NCBI GenBank assembly: GCA_944326115.1
Contig: CALVCQ010000011.1
Coordinates: 1-57,921 of the forward strand
Length of the DNA stretch: 57,921 bases
Reading direction: 5' to 3'
Source: Candidatus Gastranaerophilales bacterium
Lineage (GTDB): Bacteria; Cyanobacteriota; Vampirovibrionia; Gastranaerophilales; Gastranaerophilaceae
Shown here piece after piece: positions 36,960 through 44,396 of this stretch. The translations under genes and the position numbers were made by a program. How positions within the stretch are numbered: the first letter of the stretch is position 1; each line of letters begins with the position of its first letter. The notes beneath the pieces are model-generated. The model was given only the letters and a program-made list of their open reading frames with translations. It was not told where the DNA came from and did no database searches.

Positions 36960-37487
36960 ATGAAAAAAATATTTCTTTTAATACTTTTTATAATGTTTTT
37001 ATTAATGCCTACTCCGATACTTGCCTTTACATTAAAAGCGGGTGTTTCATATTCTGTCAATACTGCTAGAATAGAATCCTTTACAAATATAAAATATAAA
37101 ATTGATATGTCTCTATATAAAGAATTTCTACGAGATAATGATTTTTTAGAAAATAAAAAATTACTATTAAAAAACAAATTAAAAAATAAATATAAAAAAC
37201 TTGTTAAATTTTCTGATGGAAGTTATTCGGTAACATACAAAGATAATAAAAATGTATCATTTTTTTATAATGCTAAAGGTTGTCTTATCTGTATACAATT
37301 TAATATATACACAATAAATTGTAAAAAGAGGTATTCATATGATTCTAAAGGTAATTTCGATGGAGTAATTTTATGTACTAAAAATAATGAGCAATTCATT
37401 TTTGATAAAAATAAAAAATTGGTGGCCCACTGGATAGGCAAAAATTGTTATAATGAACAGGGCGAATTGATTATGACGCGAGAGTAA
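36960..37487 (+). CDS. Cassette secreted protein 2
   Basis: 175 aa. The signal peptide (MKKIFLLILFIMFLLM..., cleavage near PILA) is followed by FTLKAGVSYSVNTARIESF. The middle is the most lysine-rich of the set (LLLKNKLKNKYKKLVKF). The end is the standard AHWIGKNCYNEQGELIMTRE. A TATACT box (36,948-36,953) lies six bases before the ATG, with no Shine-Dalgarno, so the transcript is probably leaderless. Its last codons overlap the next antisense tape-measure fragment. Confidence 0.8.
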   Translation: MKKIFLLILFIMFLLMPTPILAFTLKAGVSYSVNTARIESFTNIKYKIDMSLYKEFLRDNDFLENKKLLLKNKLKNKYKKLVKFSDGSYSVTYKDNKNVSFFYNAKGCLICIQFNIYTINCKKRYSYDSKGNFDGVILCTKNNEQFIFDKNKKLVAHWIGKNCYNEQGELIMTRE

Positions 37488-37584
37488 TCATTTTGTTAGT
37501 TTCGCTCATCTGCTTTTTCGCTTCTTCCAATGCTTTTTCAAATTGGCTTTGGTCGATTTTTTGAATTCTTTCTCCTATATCCAT
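37471..37584 (-). pseudogene. Tape-measure 5' fragment, copy 2
   Basis: 37 codons: start peptide MDIGERIQKI, then DQSQFEKALEEAKKQMSETN, then it runs into the antisense of the 3' end of cassette gene 2 and stops. The joint (after SETNK) is the same as in copies 3 and 4. Ribosome site GAAAGGAAATTAT. Confidence 0.85.
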
Positions 37585-37615
37585 ATAATTTCCTTTCTAA
37601 TGGTATACTTAAACT

Positions 37616-38131
37616 ATGAAAAAATATTTTTTATTTTTATTGTTTGTTTCTTTATTTTTTAGTACAGGATATACATTAAACGGTGGTATATCATATACTG
37701 TCAATCAAGCACGTGAAGTTTCATTTAAGGATGTTCCTAATAGTATAGAAATTAATAAATACAAAAAGTATTTTATAGATAAAAACTACATAAAAAACAA
37801 AGAAGCATTACATAAAAATAAAACTCAATACAAGAATAGGTATTTATCATTATTTTCTAGTGGTTTTTATGCAGTAACATATAAAAATAATACTAATGTT
37901 TCTTATTATTATAATTCAAATAGTAATCTTCAATTAATTGATTTTATTATTGGGAACGACTATCCAAGCAAGCGAGTTGGTTATGATAGCAAAGGGATGT
38001 TAAATTCTGTAACACTTGATGTCTCGGCAAATGAGCAGTTTGTATTTAATAAAAACAAAAAACTTATTGCTCACTGGATAGGCAAAAATTGTTATAACGA
38101 ACAGGGCGAATTGATTATGACGCGAGAGTAA
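37616..38131 (+). CDS. Cassette secreted protein 3
   Basis: 171 aa. The signal peptide YFLFLLFVSLFFSTG is followed by YTLNGGISYTVNQAREVSF, a Tyr/Asn-rich core (YKNNTNVSYYYNSNSNLQLI) and the near-invariant C-terminal AHWIGKNCYNEQGELIMTRE. The TATACT box is at 37,604-37,609, six bases before the ATG. The 3' end and the following antisense fragment are almost base-identical to those of cassettes 2 and 4, while the cores differ, which points to duplication or gene conversion of the cassette ends. Confidence 0.8.
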   Translation: MKKYFLFLLFVSLFFSTGYTLNGGISYTVNQAREVSFKDVPNSIEINKYKKYFIDKNYIKNKEALHKNKTQYKNRYLSLFSSGFYAVTYKNNTNVSYYYNSNSNLQLIDFIIGNDYPSKRVGYDSKGMLNSVTLDVSANEQFVFNKNKKLIAHWIGKNCYNEQGELIMTRE

Positions 38132-38225
38132 TCATTTTGTTAGTTTCGCTCATCTGCTTTTTCGCTTCTTCCAATGCTTTTTCAAATTGGCTTTGGTCTT
38201 TATCATTCTTAAAAATCTCTATCAT
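38115..38225 (-). pseudogene. Tape-measure 5' fragment, copy 3
   Basis: 36 codons: start peptide MIEIFKNDKD followed by QSQFEKALEEAKKQMSETNK and the same run-out (MITLAS) as copies 2 and 4. An in-place Shine-Dalgarno (GGAAAGGAAAATTTTA) remains, so a short peptide could still be made. Confidence 0.85.
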
Positions 38226-38256
38226 TAAAATTTTCCTTTCCATGTTATAATTTGTT

Positions 38257-38778
38257 ATGATTAAAAAATTTTTATTAATATTTCTTTTTTGTTTTTTTAG
38301 TATTCCTGCTATTGCTCTAACTTTAAAAGGGAATGTTTCTTATTCTATAGAACAAGCTAAAACCGAAGCTTTTAAAGGAGTTGCTGTTCATATTGATTTA
38401 AGTAATTATTCTGATTATTTTGTTGATAAAAATTATGTGAAGAATATCAGGAATATAAAAAAGGGAAAATATAAAACAAGAAAATATCTAATTACTTCTT
38501 TTAGTAATGGAAACTATGGGATTTTATATAAAAAAAATAGAATTAGACAGTACTATTATAATAGTAACGGTGAATTAATATACATAGATTTTAATACTTC
38601 AAATAGTTTCCCAAGAAAAAGTGTTAAATATAATATAGAGGGTAAATTAATTTCATCTTCTCTAGATATATCAACAAAAGAAAGCTATGTTTTTGATTCT
38701 CACAAAAAACTTATTGCCCACTGGATAGGCAAAAATTGTTATAACGAACAGGGCGAGTTGATTATGACGCGAGAGTAA
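38257..38778 (+). CDS. Cassette secreted protein 4
   Basis: 173 aa. The signal peptide FLLIFLFCFFSIPAIA is followed by LTLKGNVSYSIEQAKTEAF. Its N-terminal 60 residues are the closest match to protein 1 (both have KTEAF then G, V and a LSNY stretch), so the two are recent relatives although two cassettes lie between them. The C-terminal block is standard. TATAAT box at 38,246-38,251, ATG five bases later. Confidence 0.8.
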   Translation: MIKKFLLIFLFCFFSIPAIALTLKGNVSYSIEQAKTEAFKGVAVHIDLSNYSDYFVDKNYVKNIRNIKKGKYKTRKYLITSFSNGNYGILYKKNRIRQYYYNSNGELIYIDFNTSNSFPRKSVKYNIEGKLISSSLDISTKESYVFDSHKKLIAHWIGKNCYNEQGELIMTRE

Positions 38779-38875
38779 TCATTTTGTTAGTTTCGCTCAT
38801 TTGCTTTTTTGCTTCTTCCAATGCTTTTTCAAATTCGGTTTGGTCTTTGTCTTTATTAAAAGCTATATTCTTCAT
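38762..38875 (-). pseudogene. Tape-measure 5' fragment, copy 4
   Basis: 37 codons: start peptide MKNIAFNKDK, then DQTEFEKALEEAKKQMSETN and the MITLAS run-out. From here to copy 7 the shared part reads QTEF, as in the intact gene, whereas copies 1-3 read QSQF. Confidence 0.85.
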
Positions 38876-38911
38876 AAAAATCCTTTCTATTGCTTATGTT
38901 ATACTATTAAA

Positions 38912-39433
38912 ATGAATAAATTAGTTAATATACTATTTTTTTGCTTAATATGTTTGATAACTACTGCTTTTACCATAAAAGGTGGAATTACATATACTGT
39001 TGATAATGCACGTATTTTAGCTTTTGAAGGAATAAAGCCTCATATTAATACACAGGAATATAAGGCTTTTTTATTTGATAAAAATTTTATACAAAATAAA
39101 AATGCAATAATAAAAAATAAATTAAAATTTCGGGACAGAGAAATTCAAATATTCTCGGATGGCAAATATTCTATATTGTTTAAAAAAAATACTACACGTT
39201 ATTTTATTTATAATACAGATGGTAAACTTGAGATAATAGTTTTTTATGTAAATAACAAATACCCCAAAAAATCAGTTGCCTACGATATTTATGGCAATTT
39301 AAGCTCAATTGCATTTAGTGTAAAAAAGGATGAACAGTTTGTCTTTGATGAAAATAAAAAACTCCTTGCTCACTGGATAGGTAAAAACTGCTACAATGAG
39401 CAGGGTGAGCTGATTATGACTCGTGAGTACTAA
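38912..39433 (+). CDS. Cassette secreted protein 5
   Basis: 173 aa from the ATG at 38,912; a longer in-frame start at 38,801 lies inside the antisense tape-measure fragment and is not supported. The signal peptide LVNILFFCLICLITTA is followed by FTIKGGITYTVDNARILAF. The core is standard (YSILFKKNTTRYFIYNTDGK). The end block finishes IMTREY, one residue longer than the others. TATACT box at 38,900-38,905. Confidence 0.8.
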   Translation: MNKLVNILFFCLICLITTAFTIKGGITYTVDNARILAFEGIKPHINTQEYKAFLFDKNFIQNKNAIIKNKLKFRDREIQIFSDGKYSILFKKNTTRYFIYNTDGKLEIIVFYVNNKYPKKSVAYDIYGNLSSIAFSVKKDEQFVFDENKKLLAHWIGKNCYNEQGELIMTREY

Positions 39434-39524
39434 ATTTCGTCTCACTCATTTGCTTTTTTGCTTCTTCCAGAGCTTTTTCAAATTCGGTTTGGTCAATGAT
39501 AGTAATGTAATTGTCTTTTGTCAT
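39414..39524 (-). pseudogene. Tape-measure 5' fragment, copy 5
   Basis: 36 codons: start peptide MTKDNYITII, then DQTEFEKALEEAKKQMSET, cut after SET, one to two codons earlier than in copies 2-4, running into KFSTHES and a stop. This joint with the preceding gene is different from the others and so marks a separate recombination event. Confidence 0.85.
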
Positions 39525-39555
39525 TATAGTTCCTTTCTATGCTATAATTTAATTT

Positions 39556-40086
39556 ATGCAAAAGTTTATATTCTTTTTTTGTTTTTGTTTGCTTATTCAA
39601 AGCCAGGTATGTGCGTATACATTAAAAGCAGGTGTCGTATATACAATAGAAATGGCTCGGATAGAAGCTTTCGATGATGTTCCTCTAAAAATAAATATAG
39701 ATAAATACAAAAATTATTTAATAGACCCTAATTATTCTAAAAATATTTCTGCAATAAAAATAAACAAATACAAATTCAGAAATAGATATTTAACTTATTT
39801 TTCAAATAATCAATATGGTGTAACCTATAAAAATAATACAAAAATCGGTTTTTATTATGATATGAATGGCAAATTATGTGATATTAGTTTGTTAATGAAT
39901 GAAAAATATCCAATAAAAATAGTTAAATATGATATATTAGGAAATTTAGTGTCAACATCTCTAGCAATTTCACATGATGAAAGTTTTGTGTTTGATTTAA
40001 ATAAAAGACTTATTTCTCATTGGATTGGTAACAACTGTTATAATGAACAAGGCGAATTGGTAAAAAGGCGATACAACAATAAGTAA
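39556..40086 (+). CDS. Cassette secreted protein 6
   Basis: 176 aa. The signal peptide FIFFFCFCLLIQSQVCA is followed by YTLKAGVVYTIEMARIEAF. The C-terminal block is diverged at both the protein and DNA level: SHWIGNNCYNEQGELVKRRY and four more residues, so this copy escaped the end homogenisation seen in cassettes 2-5 and 7. TATAAT box at 39,543-39,548, seven bases before the ATG. Confidence 0.8.
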   Translation: MQKFIFFFCFCLLIQSQVCAYTLKAGVVYTIEMARIEAFDDVPLKINIDKYKNYLIDPNYSKNISAIKINKYKFRNRYLTYFSNNQYGVTYKNNTKIGFYYDMNGKLCDISLLMNEKYPIKIVKYDILGNLVSTSLAISHDESFVFDLNKRLISHWIGNNCYNEQGELVKRRYNNK

Positions 40087-40093
40087 ATTATCT

Positions 40094-40213
40094 TTAATAT
40101 TGCATAGCCTGAGCAAACTTTTTGTTCGTCTCGCTCATTTGCTTTTTTGCTTCTTCCAACGCTTTTTCAAATTCGGTTTGGTCATTTTTATAATTTTGTT
40201 TTAATATTGTCAT
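40094..40213 (-). pseudogene. Tape-measure 5' fragment, copy 6
   Basis: 39 codons: start peptide MTILKQNYKN (sharing MTIL with copy 1), then DQTEFEKALEEAKKQMSETN and KKFAQAMQ before the stop. It keeps more of the tape-measure gene than copies 1-5. Confidence 0.85.
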
Positions 40214-40254
40214 TTTATGTTCCTTTCTGTTAAAAAGTATGATAATGTTAATTA

Positions 40255-40773
40255 ATGGTTAAATATTTTTTTATAATTATTTTTGTTCTGGCTTTTCTAT
40301 ATACATCAGGATTTACATTACAAGGTGGTATAAATTATACGGTACAATCAGCAAGAGTTGAGTCTTTTGACAATATTACTTCGCAAATTAATATCGCTAA
40401 ATATAAAAAATTTTTTCAGGATAAAAATTATAATAATAATCTTATTCTTATGAATAAAGGTATTCGTTATTATAAAGATAGGTACATAACATCATATTCT
40501 GATGGGGAATATACAATATGTTACAAATCGAATAAAAAAAATTCTTATCATTATAATATAAATGGAAAACTAATCGGTATTTCAATAAATCAAGGTAAAG
40601 GTTTTCCAAGTAAACGTATAACTTATGATTCAAATGGTAATTTTGACTCTGTTACTCTTGATGTTTCAAGAACAGAACAATTCATTTTTGATAAAAATAA
40701 AAAATTAGTAGCTCACTGGATAGGTAAAAACTGCTACAATGAGCAGGGAGAACTCATTATGACACGAGAGTAA
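40255..40773 (+). CDS. Cassette secreted protein 7
   Basis: 172 aa. The signal peptide YFFIIIFVLAFLYTSG is followed by FTLQGGINYTVQSARVESF. The end is AHWIGKNCYNEQGELIMTRE. The upstream box is the least typical: GATAAT at 40,241-40,246, or TATGAT three bases earlier; the gap to the tape-measure start is also longer (41 bases). Confidence 0.78.
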   Translation: MVKYFFIIIFVLAFLYTSGFTLQGGINYTVQSARVESFDNITSQINIAKYKKFFQDKNYNNNLILMNKGIRYYKDRYITSYSDGEYTICYKSNKKNSYHYNINGKLIGISINQGKGFPSKRITYDSNGNFDSVTLDVSRTEQFIFDKNKKLVAHWIGKNCYNEQGELIMTRE

Positions 40774-40955
40774 TCAATCTTGTTAATCTTAACAGCATTG
40801 ATAAGAGCTTTGTATTCCTGAGCCTGATTTTTCCAGATTTTTTTAATCTCCTGCATAGCCTGAGCAAACTTTTTGTTCGTCTCGCTCATTTGCTTTTTTG
40901 CTTCTTCCAGAGCTTTTTCAAATTCGGTTTGGTCATAAAAATTTGAATTAGACAT
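40734..40955 (-). pseudogene. Tape-measure 5' fragment, copy 7 (longest)
   Basis: 73 codons: short start peptide MSNSNFY, then DQTEFEKALEEAKKQMSETN and continued near-identity with the intact gene through KKIWKNQAQEYKALINAVK and NKID, before ending antisense inside cassette gene 7. It shows that the copied unit is truly the tape-measure coding sequence rather than a short motif. Confidence 0.88.
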
Positions 40956-40987
40956 ATAATTTCCTTTCTAATGTTATAATTTACTAT

Positions 40988-41506
40988 ATGAAAAAAATTT
41001 TTATAATAATTAATGTAATTATTGCTTTTGTTTTGTGTACAGGTTTAACAATAAATGGTGGAATTTCTTATAGCGTAAGTTCTGCCAGAGAAATTTCTTT
41101 TGATAATATTCAAAATAGAATTGATACTAAAAAATATAGTCTTTATTTTTACGATAAAAATTACAAAAGTAATATTAAAGCAAGATATAAAAATAAAAAT
41201 AAATTTGCAAATAGATATTTAACATTTTTTTCTGACGGCTGTTATGGCATTATATACAAAAGAGATAAAAATACTGGATATTATTATAGTGGGAAAGGGG
41301 TACTTGAATATATTGAAATATCATATTCAAAAGAATTCCCTAAGAAGTTTGTTAAATACAATTTGGATGGTAATATTGACTCAGTTTCTCTATGGGTATC
41401 AAGTAAAGAGCAATTTATTTTTAACAAAGATAAATCATTGCAAGCTCATTGGGTAAATGAAAATAAATATAATTCTAAAGGGGAGCTTATTGATAAACGA
41501 AAATAA
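40988..41506 (+). CDS. Cassette secreted protein 8, most diverged
   Basis: 172 aa. The signal peptide IFIIINVIIAFVLCTG is followed by LTINGGISYSVSSAREISF. The core is recognisable, but the C-terminal block has drifted to QAHWVNENKYNSKGELIDKR. TATAAT box at 40,975-40,980, seven bases before the ATG. As the copy farthest from the intact tape-measure gene and next to the most decayed fragment, it may be the oldest cassette. Confidence 0.78.
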   Translation: MKKIFIIINVIIAFVLCTGLTINGGISYSVSSAREISFDNIQNRIDTKKYSLYFYDKNYKSNIKARYKNKNKFANRYLTFFSDGCYGIIYKRDKNTGYYYSGKGVLEYIEISYSKEFPKKFVKYNLDGNIDSVSLWVSSKEQFIFNKDKSLQAHWVNENKYNSKGELIDKRK

Positions 41507-41518
41507 CTACAATTTTGC

Positions 41519-41640
41519 AATTTCCAGCTTTTTTTAATCTCCAGCATAGCCTGAGCAAACTTTTTGTTCGTCTCGCTCATTTGCTTTTTTGCTTCTTCCA
41601 ATGCTTTTTCAAATTAGGTTTGGTAGATAGATTCTAACTT
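41519..41640 (-). pseudogene. Tape-measure 5' fragment, copy 8 (decayed)
   Basis: It contains the shared FEKALEEAKKQMSETNKKFA sequence but has an in-frame stop just before it (TAA where QTEF has Glu), and no start codon or Shine-Dalgarno remains. No secreted gene follows on its other side; instead repeats D and B begin. It closes the array. Confidence 0.8.
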
Positions 41641-41690
41641 ATAGATGTTTTATACATTGATAATATTTATTATGTAAATATTGTCATCCT

Positions 41691-41766
41691 GAGGAGCGAA
41701 GCGAGCTCAGGATCTTACCGGTTTGAGATTTGCATATCAAATTGGTAAGATTCTGAACACAGCACT
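41691..41766 (+). repeat. Repeat D, partial copy
   Basis: TTGTCATCCTGAGGAGCGAA begins a half copy of a palindromic element whose fuller copies are at 46,181-46,306 (reverse) and 49,046-49,172. It includes the GGATCTTACC...GGTAAGATTC inverted pair and stops after CTGAACACAGCA. Confidence 0.75.
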
Positions 41767-41776
41767 ATCTTTTCAT

Positions 41777-41948
41777 ATTGTCAACTGACTCCGACTACTT
41801 GTTGAACCTGTGCAATAAGCAAGTTCAATATTTAACAATAAGTCCGGCACAGTCAACAAGCGCATGGGGTCACTTCCGTAAAATGCTAGACTCGGCGCCA
41901 CTCGCACTCCGTGTACCACTCCTACAAGCGAGGTCCCACTCAGACAAT
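41777..41948 (+). repeat. Repeat B, short form B3
   Basis: 172 bases from ATTGTC to GACAAT, the same length as and nearly identical to the copy at 56,388-56,559 that interrupts the lysozyme gene. This appears to be the minimal complete element: a left hairpin module, a short joint (CACTTCCGTAAAATGC) and a right module (GACTCGGCGCC ... CCCACTCAGACAAT). Confidence 0.85.
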
Positions 41949-42221
41949 TTAATGACATGTTTTAAAACAGCAGGGGCTACGGGGGCAGCACGCCACTGTT
42001 GTAACCTTGATTAGAAACAGTTGTGTTTTGAGGCAATTTTTACAACAGTCTGCCGCTAAAAAATTGCCGTTGAAAAATACAGTAAATATTCAGAACAAAT
42101 TTCGCATCCACAAGGTCTGAAAAAATTCATTGTGAATATCAACTGTATTTAAACAAAGTTACAACAGCAGAAGCGTTTTCCTTTCATGTACTGCTTCGTT
42201 GCTAATTAAATTGCTCCGGAA
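41949..42221. other. Non-coding stretch after repeat B3
   Basis: No gene is seen. A GC-rich segment near 41,968-42,003 (CAGGGGCTACGGGGGCAG) resembles the CAGGGGCGTGCCGCCCCC hairpin near 45.7 and 46.1 kb. The remainder is AT-rich. Confidence 0.45.
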
Positions 42222-42466
42222 TCATCTCATCCTCATAACAATATCACTCAATGCTCTCAATGCATTTTTTCCTACAAGGACTTCTGGCTTTGGCTTTTCA
42301 TTCATGATATTTCTTATCTGAACATATTTATACAAAACAGCAAAGTATTTTCGAGGCGTTGCAGTCCAAAAATCACTGTCACTCCACCCCCAAAAACACA
42401 ATGCTGTTGTGTATGCACCCAGCCAGTCAAAATTTTCCGGTTCTGAATTATTCTCTATTTCTTCTT
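42222..42466 (-). CDS. Frameshift extension of the tail assembly chaperone (gpGT-like)
   Basis: An open frame of about 80 codons in the -1 frame begins at the A-rich end of the chaperone gene and has no start codon of its own before its conserved part. Its product reads EEIENNSEPENFDWLGAYTT, then ALCFWGWSDSDFWTATPRKY and FAVLYKYVQI. The W.G and DFW.ATPRKYFALL-like motif is typical of the second domain of tail chaperones. The slip site in the zero frame is TTA AAA AAA AAG, which contains the A-AAA-AAG heptamer. The fusion would run from 42,835 to 42,222. Confidence 0.75.
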
Positions 42467-42835
42467 TTTTTTTAAAGTCTGCTTTTTTCCGGCACCTCTT
42501 TCTTTTTGAAGAATTTCAGGAGGAGTCAACGGCTCAACAAAAGCAAGTGTTATCGCACCAATATTCTGTAAAAACAAAAATTTCTTTTCATTGAGCGCAA
42601 TTCTTGCTTTTGCAATTTCGCCTTCTGTATGATTTTTTAGCATTGCACAGCAGGCTACTTCGATACAATCACTGTATTTTAGATTGTTTCTTGCAATAAA
42701 ATCTTCATAAATACGAAAAATTCCCTTGCCGGTCAGCTGCTCAAGCTCAGCATAAGCCTTGTTGTCATATTCAAGAGTATAACTCTTGCCTTCAAGTTCA
42801 ATTTTGTAAGGTTTGTTCATAATGTCTTTAATCAT
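42455..42835 (-). CDS. Tail assembly chaperone (gpG-like)
   Basis: 126 aa with an AGGAAAGG ribosome site. Small and mostly helical after the YKIELEGKSYTLEYDNKAYA beta hairpin, then ELEQLTGKGI, as in gpG-type tape-measure chaperones. It ends in a run of lysines encoded by the slippery A-tract. In lambda-like phages the short form and a -1 frameshift product bind the tape measure and recruit tail tube subunits. The tape-measure gene should follow directly, but here 6 kb of repeats and cassettes lie between. Confidence 0.75.
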   Translation of the reverse strand: MIKDIMNKPYKIELEGKSYTLEYDNKAYAELEQLTGKGIFRIYEDFIARNNLKYSDCIEVACCAMLKNHTEGEIAKARIALNEKKFLFLQNIGAITLAFVEPLTPPEILQKERGAGKKQTLKKKKK

Positions 42836-42912
42836 AATTTATCCTTTCCTCTAATAACTAAACAGTGCAAATGGCACTTCCTGTAATTTTTAATTCTTTA
42901 AAATCTTGTTAA

Positions 42913-42943
42913 TAAAAAAAGTCCCTGCTTTTGGGCAGGGATA
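42913..42943 (-). terminator. Rho-independent terminator after the terminase
   Basis: On the minus strand TCCCTGC / GCAGGGA forms a stem and is followed by CTTTTTTT (42,913-42,920). It separates the large terminase gene from the tail chaperone, so the tail genes probably have their own promoter in 42,836-42,912 or rely on antitermination. Confidence 0.82.
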
Positions 42944-43100
42944 CTGAAAAGAGATATAATTCGTCAGAATATTTTGGGTACTGCTAAACAAAAAAATAGA
43001 CACAAAAATGCCTGTTTTTTGTAAATTGTGCTTGCAACCATTTGCAAACAGTTTACGTTTTTATATATAGCACATTTCATTTATCCTTGTGGATAAAGTT

Positions 43101-44396
43101 TTATTTTTTGAACATATATGAATAATTTGTCTCATAAAAATCAAGTGCGTAGCGTGTTTCATCCATCGTATCATCGTTTTCTTTTAACGGTGTATCCATA
43201 TCTATAGCTTTTGTTTCTCTTTCGTCCTCGTTCGGGTACCTGTAAAGCCCGAATTCACGCAGAGTATTTTTGCAGCGCTCTTTGTTTATTATCAATCTGT
43301 CATAATTTATAATCGCTCTTACAATACCGATACTGTCCACGACTTTAGGCTTTTTTTCGTGAACAATTATACCCTGAAGCCCCTCACGCAGCTTGTGATT
43401 CTGTTCGGGTCTGGCATTGTCGCAGTTTATAAACCGGAAATATCTTCCGTATTCTTTTTGTTTGGAGAGAATCCAGTTTATTACTTTATCCTCGCCAATT
43501 TTTGAACCGTATAATTCATCTATTTTGTAATATTTACCGTCTCTTGTAACTCCGTATAAACCGCAGCACAGAGGGTGCATCCAGCCCCAGTCCAGACCTA
43601 AAAAATACTCAAAAAAATCATTGTTATTAACTTTTTGCAGAATTTCTTTATTAGAACAGGTGTGCTTGTCAGGGTTGAATGTGTCATAAACAAGCCCTTG
43701 AGCGACCACCCACTGACCTTTGATTTTTCGTGCTTCAAAAACACCCTGATACAGCTTTTTTTGATTGTTAATAAAAGCTTTTGATAAATTAGCATTGTCC
43801 TCCATTGTAAAATGCCAGTAATCAAAAATGCTCCTTATATTTTCATCACCGTCAAGATAAGGTTTTATCCTTTCTCGATAAAGCCAGTGGTTAGAACTTT
43901 CCGGATTACTATCAGCGATTGCTCTGGCATTTTCCGGAGTAAGACGGGATAACGCCATGTTGTAAAACCCGTAATGATGTTTGGGCAGTTCATTTGCATA
44001 CCAAAAATCCCATGTAGCACCCTGAATATTGGAATCACTGTCAGACTTTCCTCCTCCGACAACAAGACAGTTATACAATTTACCCCACAGCCTTATGTCC
44101 AATTCACCGCTTGCGGAATTGTATTTTACCTGTGCACCATGATAATTTTTTAAATAAGGTAAAAGCTCGACAAGTACATTGTTTCTTACTGTATTTTTAG
44201 AATATCCGGAAAAAACTTTCAAATATTCGTTGCCCACAAAGTCAAACATCTGTGGAATTTTATAAATTATAGATAATGTTTTTGCAGAGCGGACTGCACC
44301 GTCACACAAGGTAAAAAACGCCATATCAGCAGGCTTTTTACTCAAAAAAAGTCTGTGCTTTTTACTGTATTTAGATTTTGTCCAATCAATCGGCAT
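43101..44396 (-). CDS. terL: Terminase large subunit
   Basis: 431 aa. The ATPase has a deviant Walker A, LCDGAVRSAKTLSI (near residue 32), and a Walker B-like segment with acidic residues at ATWDFWYANELPKHHYGF. The nuclease domain begins FLGLDWGWMHPLCCGLYG, with the first metal Asp. It packages phage DNA into the procapsid. It overlaps the small subunit gene by 11 bases. Its position between the tail tube and the tail chaperone is unusual; it is normally upstream of portal. Confidence 0.88.
   Translation of the reverse strand: MPIDWTKSKYSKKHRLFLSKKPADMAFFTLCDGAVRSAKTLSIIYKIPQMFDFVGNEYLKVFSGYSKNTVRNNVLVELLPYLKNYHGAQVKYNSASGELDIRLWGKLYNCLVVGGGKSDSDSNIQGATWDFWYANELPKHHYGFYNMALSRLTPENARAIADSNPESSNHWLYRERIKPYLDGDENIRSIFDYWHFTMEDNANLSKAFINNQKKLYQGVFEARKIKGQWVVAQGLVYDTFNPDKHTCSNKEILQKVNNNDFFEYFLGLDWGWMHPLCCGLYGVTRDGKYYKIDELYGSKIGEDKVINWILSKQKEYGRYFRFINCDNARPEQNHKLREGLQGIIVHEKKPKVVDSIGIVRAIINYDRLIINKERCKNTLREFGLYRYPNEDERETKAIDMDTPLKENDDTMDETRYALDFYETNYSYMFKK

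Noticed and set aside
39423-39677. 84-codon plus-strand ORF over the tape-measure fragment
   Set aside because: It is the antisense of the conserved fragment and overlaps the true start of cassette gene 6 in another frame.
36237-41640. Diversity-generating retroelement
   Set aside because: No reverse transcriptase, template repeat or adenine-biased variation; the copies are whole gene-plus-start cassettes.
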